Notes under the pieces: model-generated | What the model was told of the DNA's origin: nothing | The model's input: the letters and a program-made list of their open reading frames with translations, nothing else | Database searches by the model: none | NCBI GenBank assembly: GCA_050744165.1 | Contig: JBOGGN010000166.1 | Coordinates: 1-6,255, forward strand | DNA: 6,255 nucleotides | Reading direction: 5' to 3' | DNA from: JBOGGN01 sp050744165 | Lineage (GTDB): Bacteria > Actinomycetota > Acidimicrobiia > Acidimicrobiales > Palsa-688 | Shown here: in pieces, positions 1 to 5,131 of the stretch | How positions within the stretch are numbered: position 1 is the first letter of the stretch | How the letters are laid out: every line of letters starts with the position of its first letter | Position numbers and translations under genes: made by a program

Positions 1-230
1 CCTTCGATGGCCCGCTCGACCAGCATGAGGGTGGATTCGGACACCACCGTCGGGTTGCCCCCCGCCCGGTTGCACCGGCTGATCTCGCTCTCGGGCCGGA
101 ACCGGCTCCAGATGGCGTCAAGGTGATCGACTTGGGCGCGGGCGGTCATTGCCAATCCGGGGGGGCCGCCCACCACCACCACCTGGGCCACACACCCCAT
201 GGCCGGGAACTTGAGTTCGTCGCTGTTCAT
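1..230 (-). CDS. apbE: FAD:protein FMN transferase, ApbE family (N-terminal part; gene runs off the left edge)
   Basis: This frame starts at the ATG complementary to 228-230 and stays open to base 1, giving 76 codons. ApbE enzymes transfer FMN from FAD onto a Ser/Thr of target flavoproteins, using Mg2+. The visible N-terminus fits the family: a G-C-V-A beta strand near residues 12-15 (family usually M-G-T), a helix, then SRFRPESEISRCN at residues 42-54 with the conserved Phe44, Ser48, Glu49 and Asn54, and a V-V-S start of the next helix at 62-64. No signal peptide or lipobox precedes the domain, so this copy looks cytoplasmic. Its start overlaps the stop of the upstream membrane-protein gene as ATGA, and no Shine-Dalgarno sequence lies before it, so translational coupling is likely. 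The catalytic C-terminal part lies outside the window, so activity cannot be judged. The family call is firm; the target protein is unknown. Confidence 0.85.
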   Translation of the reverse strand, partial: MNSDELKFPAMGCVAQVVVVGGPPGLAMTARAQVDHLDAIWSRFRPESEISRCNRAGGNPTVVSESTLMLVERAIE

Positions 231-1045
231 GGGTGGCTCGGGCTGGTCTTGATCGTGATCGGGGTGATGATCGGGGTTGTCGTCGGCACCGCGACCGTCG
301 TTCGGGTCGTGGTCGGGGTGACGACAGGAGCCGGCGGGGCGGTTACGACCGGAGAGGGAGCGGCGGTGTTGATGGTGGTCGGAGTGGGCGCCGTCACCGG
401 TGCCACCGCGACCGGCTTCGGCGTGGCGATGGTGACGACGGGTGTCGCCGCTCGCGGCGCCGTCGTCGGCGTGGTGGCCGCGGGGAGCGGGAGGGTGGTT
501 GTCGGGTCGGGGCCGCCGGTCGTCTTCGGAGGCGCGCCGGTGGCGACGGCTCGTTGGGGTTGGGGGCCGGCGGTGACCGATGGCGACGTGGCGGCGATGG
601 TTGTCGAGGGCACCTGGTGCAACGTCAGCGCCGCCACCATCCCGAACAGGGCGGTGAAGCTGATGCCCGCCGCCAGGGCTCGCGCCCCTGCCGCCCGGTG
701 CGTCCGGCGGGTCATGCCCAGCCGGAACCCGGGGTTGGCGACCGGTCGGGCAGGCGGTGTGCCTGCAGAGGCCCATGACGTGGATGCCGGAGAACCGGAA
801 GAGGCGGTGGACGACGCCCACGCAGCCGGGACCTGCCACGGACGCGACGCAGTCTCCGCCGGTGCCGACGGTGATCGAGACGCGTGCCCGATCGGTCCCT
901 GGGTGCGCGGTGGCAGGGCCGATGGCACGGACCTGGTGGCCCCAGTGGCGGGCGCCGGGCTTGCCTGGCGCACACGCGGCGCCCCGGTCCGCCCCTTGCG
1001 GGCCGCCAGCGCGGCCAGTCGAGCGGCCCTCTCTTCTTCAGTCAT
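227..1045 (-). CDS. Single-pass membrane protein with Pro/Thr-rich C-terminal tail, partner gene of apbE
   Basis: A 272-aa protein of no family I recognise. The start is well supported: GGGAGG lies five bases before the ATG. The N-terminus (MTEEERAARLAALAARKGR) is a charged helix. Residues about 30-110 are a Pro/Ser/Ala-rich stretch. RRTHRAAGARAL at 113-124 is a positive flank, followed by one membrane helix at about 122-142. Residues 145-272 are almost wholly Pro, Thr, Ala and Val, which suggests a disordered extracytoplasmic stalk. It contains no Cys, so no haem or Fe-S site. The stop overlaps the apbE start (ATGA), which suggests a shared role with the flavin transferase. A TGAT tetrapeptide at 34-37 resembles the minimal flavinylation motif, but there is no visible FMN-binding fold around it. 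Third-position GC is high at both ends but drops between about 730 and 900, where another frame looks more coding-like; an internal frame problem is possible. Confidence 0.7.
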   Translation of the reverse strand: MTEEERAARLAALAARKGRTGAPRVRQASPAPATGATRSVPSALPPRTQGPIGHASRSPSAPAETASRPWQVPAAWASSTASSGSPASTSWASAGTPPARPVANPGFRLGMTRRTHRAAGARALAAGISFTALFGMVAALTLHQVPSTTIAATSPSVTAGPQPQRAVATGAPPKTTGGPDPTTTLPLPAATTPTTAPRAATPVVTIATPKPVAVAPVTAPTPTTINTAAPSPVVTAPPAPVVTPTTTRTTVAVPTTTPIITPITIKTSPSHP

Positions 1046-1408
1046 GGTCGCCTCCCGGCGGTGGCGGTGCGGGTGGCGATCGCCGACACAACGACTGCTG
1101 GCGTCGGTCGGCGGTAGGTTATTGTCGTCTCGTCAGGAGGCATGGCGGCACTTTCTGATTCGGAAGTCGGATGCTCCGGCATGCCAAATTGCACCGCCCC
1201 GTGCTAAGCGCGCGGAAAGACCTCTCTAATCTTTCGACCTGTCCAAAATGGGGCGAAACGTCGATGTTTCAGCCGTTTTCCGCAGGTTTGTCCCCGTGTC
1301 GAGACGGTCACGACGCCTCCGGGAGCCGCCGGGTGTGCCTGGCGATGTCTCGGTGGGTAGGTCTCCTGGTGGCCCCAAAGGGTGGGCCGGTTGATCAAGG
1401 GAGAAGCT
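1046..1408. other. Divergent intergenic region between the membrane-protein gene and the aldehyde dehydrogenase gene
   Basis: These 363 bases separate two divergent genes and should carry both promoters. The stretch 1180-1300 is clearly more AT-rich than its surroundings, as expected for promoter DNA. I could not identify a convincing -35/-10 pair by eye. The near-palindrome at 1255-1270 is listed separately. Frames that cross this region lack the third-position GC bias of the real genes. A 21-codon frame from the ATG at 1142 has an AGGAGG only one base upstream, too close to serve it, so it was not called. Confidence 0.6.
1255..1270. promoter_or_regulatory. Near-palindrome GAAACGTCGATGTTTC, candidate operator
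   Basis: The 16 bases match their own reverse complement at 14 of 16 positions, with GAAAC and GTTTC arms and a central TCGA. It sits in the AT-richer part of the divergent region, about 140 bases upstream of the dehydrogenase start. Size and symmetry fit a site for a dimeric regulator. No regulator gene is adjacent, and palindromes this short occur by chance, so the call is weak. Confidence 0.25.
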
Positions 1409-2929
1409 ATGGCGACGGGTTCATGGACTCCGCAGGTGGACGGCGAGGTGGCGCTGCAGGTATCGGACCTGTTCGGCGAGGCGGTGCGAGAGGGAGACGT
1501 ACCCTGTCTGCAGCTGCTCATCGGCGACGAGTGGCGGCCCGCCCACGAAGGGGAGGTCTTCGAGATCCGCTCGCCGATCAATGGGGCGCGCGTCGCGGTG
1601 GCGCAGCGGGCGGACACCAGCGACCTCGATGCCGCCATCGGCGCTGCTCGGGGTGCTCGGGACCGATTCCGGTCCATGCCGGCCGCAGAGCGACTGGAGA
1701 TCTGCCAGCGGGCGGCCAAGGTCGTCGAGGACCATTTCGACAGCTTCGTCAACGCCATCGTCGTCGACATGGGAAAGACACCCGAGCAAGCCGGCTCGGA
1801 GGTGAAGGCCACCATCGAGCGATTGGGTCTGGTCCGCGAAGAGGTCCGAAAGATCTTCGGTGAATACCTGCCGGGCGACTGGATCGCGGAAACGGCGGGC
1901 AAGTCAGCGGTGGTTCTGCGCGAGCCGATCGGCACGGTGGCGGCGTTCGGACCGTTCAACTACCCGCTGTTCCTGGCCGCTTCCAAGATCATTCCGGCCC
2001 TGGCGGCGGGCAACACCGTGGTCGCCAAAGCGGCGTCGGACGACCCCATCGCCTTGGTGCTCTTCGCCCGCGCCCTTCAAGAGGCTGGCCTCCCCGCCGG
2101 GGTCCTCAACGTGGTAACTGGCTCGGGAAGCGACATCGGTGAACCGTTGGCCGCCCATGCCGATGTCGGGATGGTGTCGTTCACGGGATCCAGCTCCGTG
2201 GGACGCCGCATCGCAGCTGCAGCCGGCCCGAAGCCCCTCCACCTGGAGTTGGGCGGCAATGCCGCCGCCATCGTTCTCGACGACGCCGACCTGTCGTTGG
2301 CGGCGGAGAAGACGGTCATGGGCGCCTTCAAGAACGCCGGGCAGCGCTGTGACGCCGTGAGCCGGGTCCTCGTCGAGCGATCGGTCTACGACGAGTACAT
2401 GGAGCTCGCCGCCAAGGAGGCGACGACGTGGCCGGTGGGCGACCCCCGCGCAGCGGGCATCAAGGTGGGCCCGCTCATCAAGCCGTCCGCCACCGAGACC
2501 GTGGGACGACTGGTCTCCGACGCCGTGGACAAAGGAGCCCAGCTTCTCGCCGGCGGCGACAGCAGCGCCGCGTACTACACACCGACGGTGCTGGCCGACG
2601 TGCCCCTGAGCGCGGACGTCGTCTGGGAGGAGACATTCGGCCCAGTGCTGGCGGTACTACCAGTACGTGACCTTGACGACGCCCTCGAGATCGCCAACCG
2701 GTCCCGCTACGGCCTGGACTCCTCGGTGTTCACCACCAATCTGGACCGGGCGTGGAAGGCGGCTCGGGCGCTGGAGTGCGGCCAGGTCCACATCAACGAC
2801 GCCCCCTCACACGGGGTGGGCCACTTCCCCTTCGGCGGTCGCAAACCGGACTCCGGCGTCGGCCGGGAAGGACTTGGATACTCCATCGACGAGTGCACCG
2901 TGCTGAAGACCGTGGTGCTGCCAGGCTGA
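1409..2929 (+). CDS. gapN: Aldehyde dehydrogenase, probably NADP-dependent non-phosphorylating glyceraldehyde-3-phosphate dehydrogenase (GAPN)
   Basis: A complete 506-aa aldehyde dehydrogenase superfamily enzyme. GAPN oxidises glyceraldehyde 3-phosphate directly to 3-phosphoglycerate, making NADPH and bypassing the ATP-yielding step of glycolysis. All catalytic parts are present: Asn184-Tyr185 in FGPFNYPL (oxyanion hole), Lys207 (cofactor), Glu280 in ELGGN (general base), Cys314 in GQRCDAV (nucleophile) and Glu408 in EETFGPV. The spacings Asn-Lys 23, Asn-Glu 96 and Glu-Cys 34 equal those I recall for Streptococcus mutans GAPN (N154, K177, E250, C284). Stretches such as GEYLPGDW, GQRCDA, GPLIKPSA and HFPFGGRK closely resemble the archaeal Thermoproteus tenax GAPN. 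ATG at 1409 is preferred because AGGGAG precedes it by five bases; an in-frame GTG at 1382 would add nine residues and lacks a good site. It is a single-gene unit ended by a hairpin. The superfamily is certain; the substrate is inferred, and a semialdehyde or lactaldehyde dehydrogenase is the alternative. Confidence 0.85.
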   Translation: MATGSWTPQVDGEVALQVSDLFGEAVREGDVPCLQLLIGDEWRPAHEGEVFEIRSPINGARVAVAQRADTSDLDAAIGAARGARDRFRSMPAAERLEICQRAAKVVEDHFDSFVNAIVVDMGKTPEQAGSEVKATIERLGLVREEVRKIFGEYLPGDWIAETAGKSAVVLREPIGTVAAFGPFNYPLFLAASKIIPALAAGNTVVAKAASDDPIALVLFARALQEAGLPAGVLNVVTGSGSDIGEPLAAHADVGMVSFTGSSSVGRRIAAAAGPKPLHLELGGNAAAIVLDDADLSLAAEKTVMGAFKNAGQRCDAVSRVLVERSVYDEYMELAAKEATTWPVGDPRAAGIKVGPLIKPSATETVGRLVSDAVDKGAQLLAGGDSSAAYYTPTVLADVPLSADVVWEETFGPVLAVLPVRDLDDALEIANRSRYGLDSSVFTTNLDRAWKAARALECGQVHINDAPSHGVGHFPFGGRKPDSGVGREGLGYSIDECTVLKTVVLPG

Positions 2930-2943
2930 GCCAGCGCGGCAAT

Positions 2944-2971
2944 GACCGGCCGGGTGAGAGCCCGGCCGGTC
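2944..2971. terminator. GC-rich hairpin between convergent genes, likely bidirectional terminator
   Basis: GACCGGCCGGG (2944-2954) and CCCGGCCGGTC (2961-2971) form a perfect 11-bp stem around the six-base loop TGAGAG. It begins 14 bases after the dehydrogenase stop and ends 18 bases before the stop of the convergent minus-strand gene. No T-tract follows on either strand, as is common for actinobacterial terminators. The position between two converging genes suggests it stops transcription from both sides. Confidence 0.8.
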
Positions 2972-2989
2972 GTGTGCATAATTGAGCTT

Positions 2990-3190
2990 CTAGTTCGAAC
3001 CGGCTCGTGAACGCTCCAGAATCACCAGGAGCTCGGACTTTGTGGTCTTCCAGATATTGGAGGCCAAAAAGCCGTCCACGACCCGCCAACCATCGGCGGC
3101 GTAGTTGTTGAGCGTTTGTTCCAGACCTTCTGGGTCGAACTTCCCGGAGAAACGGCTGTCACGCTCGGTCAGAATCTTGTATTCGTACAT
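2990..3190 (-). CDS. DUF4177-like small protein, 66 aa
   Basis: The protein begins MYEYKILTERDSRF and has the features of the DUF4177 family: an opening beta strand of the MYEYK type, a helix containing LEQTLNNYAADGW at 23-35, a W-R-V-V strand, and a closing strand ELLVILER at 53-60. The family has no established biochemical function that I know of. The length is normal for a stand-alone member and there is no signal or membrane segment, so it should be cytoplasmic. Base composition is visibly less GC-rich than its neighbours. The only ribosome-site candidates are a weak CGGGA close to the ATG and GAGAAAG further upstream. It lies 56 bases downstream of the ABC permease on the same strand and may be the last gene of that operon, though a 13-bp repeated element in the gap could give it its own control. 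Confidence 0.85.
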   Translation of the reverse strand: MYEYKILTERDSRFSGKFDPEGLEQTLNNYAADGWRVVDGFLASNIWKTTKSELLVILERSRAGSN

Positions 3191-3203
3191 GTTCCCGTTG
3201 CTT

Positions 3204-3234
3204 TCTCTTGTCGATAGAACGTCTCTTGTCGATA
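3204..3234. repeat. Two 13-bp direct repeats at an 18-bp period, upstream of the DUF4177-like gene
   Basis: TCTCTTGTCGATA occurs at 3204-3216 and again, identically, at 3222-3234, separated by the five bases GAACG. On the minus strand it reads TATCGACAAGAGA twice. The pair fills most of the 56-base gap between the permease stop and the small gene's start, with the inner copy 13 bases before the ATG. It could be a paired protein-binding site or a leader RNA element, or a recent local duplication. Confidence 0.75.
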
Positions 3235-3246
3235 CCGTTGGGCTCG

Positions 3247-4068
3247 TCAGGCGTCTCGGTGGGCCGCGCGGATCGAGGCCGCAAGCAAGGCCAGCGCCGC
3301 GAACAAGGCGAGGACCGCCAGCGCCGCCCCCGGGCTGAGCAGTCCGGCCGACCGGTTGACGGTGACGGCTGCCTGGGCGGCCGTCTCGGGCAGGTACTGG
3401 CGCCAGCTGGCCGGGAGAAACTGGCTGAACAGCAGCCCTCCGATGACGATCAGCGATAGGGCAGTGGTCGCCCCGGCGGTATGGCGGATGACGCCGCCCA
3501 GGCCGATGCCGATGACGGCTATCAAACTGACGGCGACCGCACCGAACAACATCGCTCGGATCACTCCGGGGTGGCCGATCGCGACCTGGATGTGCTGGCC
3601 GGAAAGTATCGCCTGTCCGATTTCGAAGCCCGCGATATCACAGACCAGCGTGACCGGGAACACGAACGCGGCGACAATAGCGGCTTTGGCCGCGAGGACG
3701 AGTCGACGGGCCGGTATGGCGGTGAAGGTGGTCCGGATCATCCCCGACGAGTACTCCCCGGTCACCATTCGCACCGCGAGCGCTCCCAGGAGCAAGGCGG
3801 CGATGATGACTCCGCTCATCGAAGCACTGGTGGCGTCGAAGGTCTGGCGCTGCTGCGCCGTCAGGCTGTGCCACTGGCTGACCTGGGAGGCGGCGACGCC
3901 GGCGCTCATGGCGACGGCAAGGGTTGTACCCATGGCGGCGGTTCGCCAGGTGGAGGGAAGGGTGCGAAGCTTGGTCCACTCGGCCCGGAGGGCCCGGTGA
4001 GCGGCGGTGCCACGAATATGGGGCACCAACGGAACTGCGGTCGCCGTATAAGCGGTGTTCGTGCTCAT
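3247..4068 (-). CDS. ABC-2 type transporter permease
   Basis: A 273-aa integral membrane protein that would form the membrane channel of an exporter with the ATPase encoded just upstream. The N-terminal cytoplasmic part carries EWTKLRTLPSTW at 30-41, a hallmark of actinobacterial ABC-2 permeases. About six hydrophobic segments are visible near residues 42-60, 82-101, 125-147, 170-193, 198-216 and 245-265. Between the second and third lies TGEYSSGMIRTTFTAIPARR at 103-122, also typical of this family and probably a coupling segment facing the ATPase. The start is firm: AAGGAG lies six bases before the ATG, and the ATG overlaps the ATPase stop as ATGA, which ties production of both subunits together. 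The exported substrate cannot be read from sequence; relatives are linked to drug, peptide or lipid export. Confidence 0.93.
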   Translation of the reverse strand: MSTNTAYTATAVPLVPHIRGTAAHRALRAEWTKLRTLPSTWRTAAMGTTLAVAMSAGVAASQVSQWHSLTAQQRQTFDATSASMSGVIIAALLLGALAVRMVTGEYSSGMIRTTFTAIPARRLVLAAKAAIVAAFVFPVTLVCDIAGFEIGQAILSGQHIQVAIGHPGVIRAMLFGAVAVSLIAVIGIGLGGVIRHTAGATTALSLIVIGGLLFSQFLPASWRQYLPETAAQAAVTVNRSAGLLSPGAALAVLALFAALALLAASIRAAHRDA

Positions 4069-4997
4069 GTCACGCTCCTTGGGTTTGCGCCGACGAGCTC
4101 GCCGGCGTGGTAATCGGTTTCATGGCGGGTCAGTTCGAAGAAGGCCTGCTCGAGGGACGCCGTGTGGGGTGCCAGTTCGACCAGGGTGATCCCGGCGGCG
4201 GCGGCGACGCCGCCGATGGCGGCGGCGTCGAGCCCGGTCACGACGAGTCCGCCGTCGGACGTCGAAACCGCGGCCCCACGACGTGCCAGGGCGCCGGCCA
4301 GCTCGGCCTGTTGCAGGGCCCGAACGCGGACGCTTGGGCTGCCGTTGCGATTGATGAAGTCGACGGTGGCGGCGTCGGCGATGACGCGGCCGCGGGCGAT
4401 GACGAGCAGGTGGTCGGCGGTCTGGGCCATTTCGCTCATGAGGTGGCTCGACAGGAACACGGTGCGCCCTTGGGCGGCCAGGGTTTTCATCAGGTTCCGG
4501 ATCCACAAAATGCCGTCAGGGTCAAGGCCGTTGATCGGTTCGTCGAAGATCAAGGTGTGGGGGTCGCCGACGAGGGCGGCGGCGATGCCGGGGCGCTGGT
4601 TCATACCGAGGGAGAAGGTGCCGACCCGCTTTCCCGACACCTCGCCGAGGCCGACCAGATCGAGCACCTCGCCGACCCGACGGCGATCCACACCGTTGCT
4701 GTCGGCCAACCACTGGAGATGGTGGGCGGCGCTACGCCCGTCGACGATCGCCTTGGGGTCGAGGAGCGCCCCGACCGCTCGGAGCGGTTCGGTGAGGTCC
4801 CGGTACGGCTGGCCGTCGACCATCACCGAGCCCGAGCTTGGGCGGTCGAGGCCGAGGATCATGCGGATGGTGGTCGACTTGCCGGCTCCGTTGGGACCGA
4901 GAAACCCGGTCACCCGGCCCGGTTCGACCACGAAGGACACGTCGTCGACCGCGACGGTTGTTCCGTAACGCTTCGTGAGGTGCTGTGCTTCGATCAT
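4065..4997 (-). CDS. ABC transporter ATP-binding protein (drug/bacitracin-export type)
   Basis: A 310-aa ATPase that would power the adjacent ABC-2 permease. Motifs in order: Walker A GPNGAGKST at 34-42, signature FSLGMNQRP at 128-136, Walker B TLIFDEP at 148-154, D-loop GLD at 157-159, and switch His185 in SSHLMSEM. The C-terminal extension ends with SLEQAFFELT at 281-290, usual for this exporter group. Two departures are visible: the Q-loop position reads ALLDP, with no Gln or Glu, which I recall as common in actinobacterial members, and Pro136 replaces the usual Leu after QR in the signature. ATG at 4997 is chosen because GAGGAA lies four bases upstream and the family start (MIEAQHLTKRYG) fits. 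An in-frame start at 5027 would add ten residues that do not belong to the family and would run through the inverted repeat at 5018-5044. Divergent from a large regulator. Confidence 0.94.
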   Translation of the reverse strand: MIEAQHLTKRYGTTVAVDDVSFVVEPGRVTGFLGPNGAGKSTTIRMILGLDRPSSGSVMVDGQPYRDLTEPLRAVGALLDPKAIVDGRSAAHHLQWLADSNGVDRRRVGEVLDLVGLGEVSGKRVGTFSLGMNQRPGIAAALVGDPHTLIFDEPINGLDPDGILWIRNLMKTLAAQGRTVFLSSHLMSEMAQTADHLLVIARGRVIADAATVDFINRNGSPSVRVRALQQAELAGALARRGAAVSTSDGGLVVTGLDAAAIGGVAAAAGITLVELAPHTASLEQAFFELTRHETDYHAGELVGANPRSVT

Positions 4998-5017
4998 TGG
5001 CTTCCTCGGTCTCGATG

Positions 5018-5044
5018 TTCGGACCACGAATGCTCGGGTCCGAA
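5018..5044. promoter_or_regulatory. Perfect 8-11-8 inverted repeat upstream of the ABC ATPase, candidate operator or leader hairpin
   Basis: TTCGGACC (5018-5025) is followed after 11 bases by its exact reverse complement GGTCCGAA (5037-5044). The element lies 20 bases before the ATPase start, just upstream of its ribosome site. The centre-to-centre distance of 19 bases is close to two helical turns, suiting a dimeric DNA-binding protein. As RNA, the same arms could fold into a leader hairpin. Sequence alone does not decide which. Confidence 0.6.
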
Positions 5045-5062
5045 ACGACGATGCGCTCGGAG

Positions 5063-5090
5063 GCTGAGGTGGCGCTGACGTGGCGCTGAC
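5063..5090. promoter_or_regulatory. 11-bp-period direct repeats in the divergent promoter, candidate SARP/AfsR-type binding site
   Basis: GTGGCGCTGAC is repeated exactly in tandem at 5069-5079 and 5080-5090. The core GCTGA occurs once more, one period earlier, so cores start at 5063, 5074 and 5085, each 11 bases apart. Proteins of the SARP/AfsR family are known to bind heptameric direct repeats spaced by 11 bp. The site lies directly upstream of a gene encoding a protein with this kind of DNA-binding domain. Self-regulation and control of the divergent exporter operon are inferred. Confidence 0.55.
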
Positions 5091-5131
5091 GCCGGCGGCC
5101 CCGGCGGGTCTCGGGTCCTACGGTGGGGGCG

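Noticed and set aside
1081..1113. Inverted repeat CGCCGAC / GTCGGCG with a 19-base spacer.
   Set aside because: Seven-base GC arms at this spacing are expected by chance in DNA of this composition, and nothing else supports it.
1142..1207. Possible 21-codon peptide following an AGGAGG.
   Set aside because: The AGGAGG is only one base from the ATG, too close for initiation, and the peptide resembles no known leader; Cys residues at the end do not form a recognised motif.
123..1229. Long plus-strand open frame of 368 codons opposite the Pro/Thr-rich membrane-protein gene.
   Set aside because: Its Gly/Val/Ala-rich first half is the antisense of Thr/Pro codons, it has no ribosome site, and the opposite strand has a well-placed start and an ATGA link to apbE. 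The part at 757-930 is less clear and is covered in the findings.
1204..1959. Minus-strand open frame of 251 codons.
   Set aside because: It lies antisense to the dehydrogenase's promoter region and N-terminus, where the plus-strand enzyme is unmistakable.
3356..4113. Plus-strand open frames of 214 codons (3356-4000) and 210 codons (3481-4113).
   Set aside because: They are antisense to the ABC-2 permease and show no recognisable domain.
4186..4230. GGC-rich low-complexity run.
   Set aside because: It encodes the Ala/Gly-rich stretch near residues 258-270 of the ATPase and needs no separate explanation.
3924..5078. Plus-strand open frames of 384 codons (3924-5078) and 268 codons (4162-4968).
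   Set aside because: Both are antisense to the ABC ATPase, whose Walker A, signature, Walker B and switch motifs are all on the minus strand.
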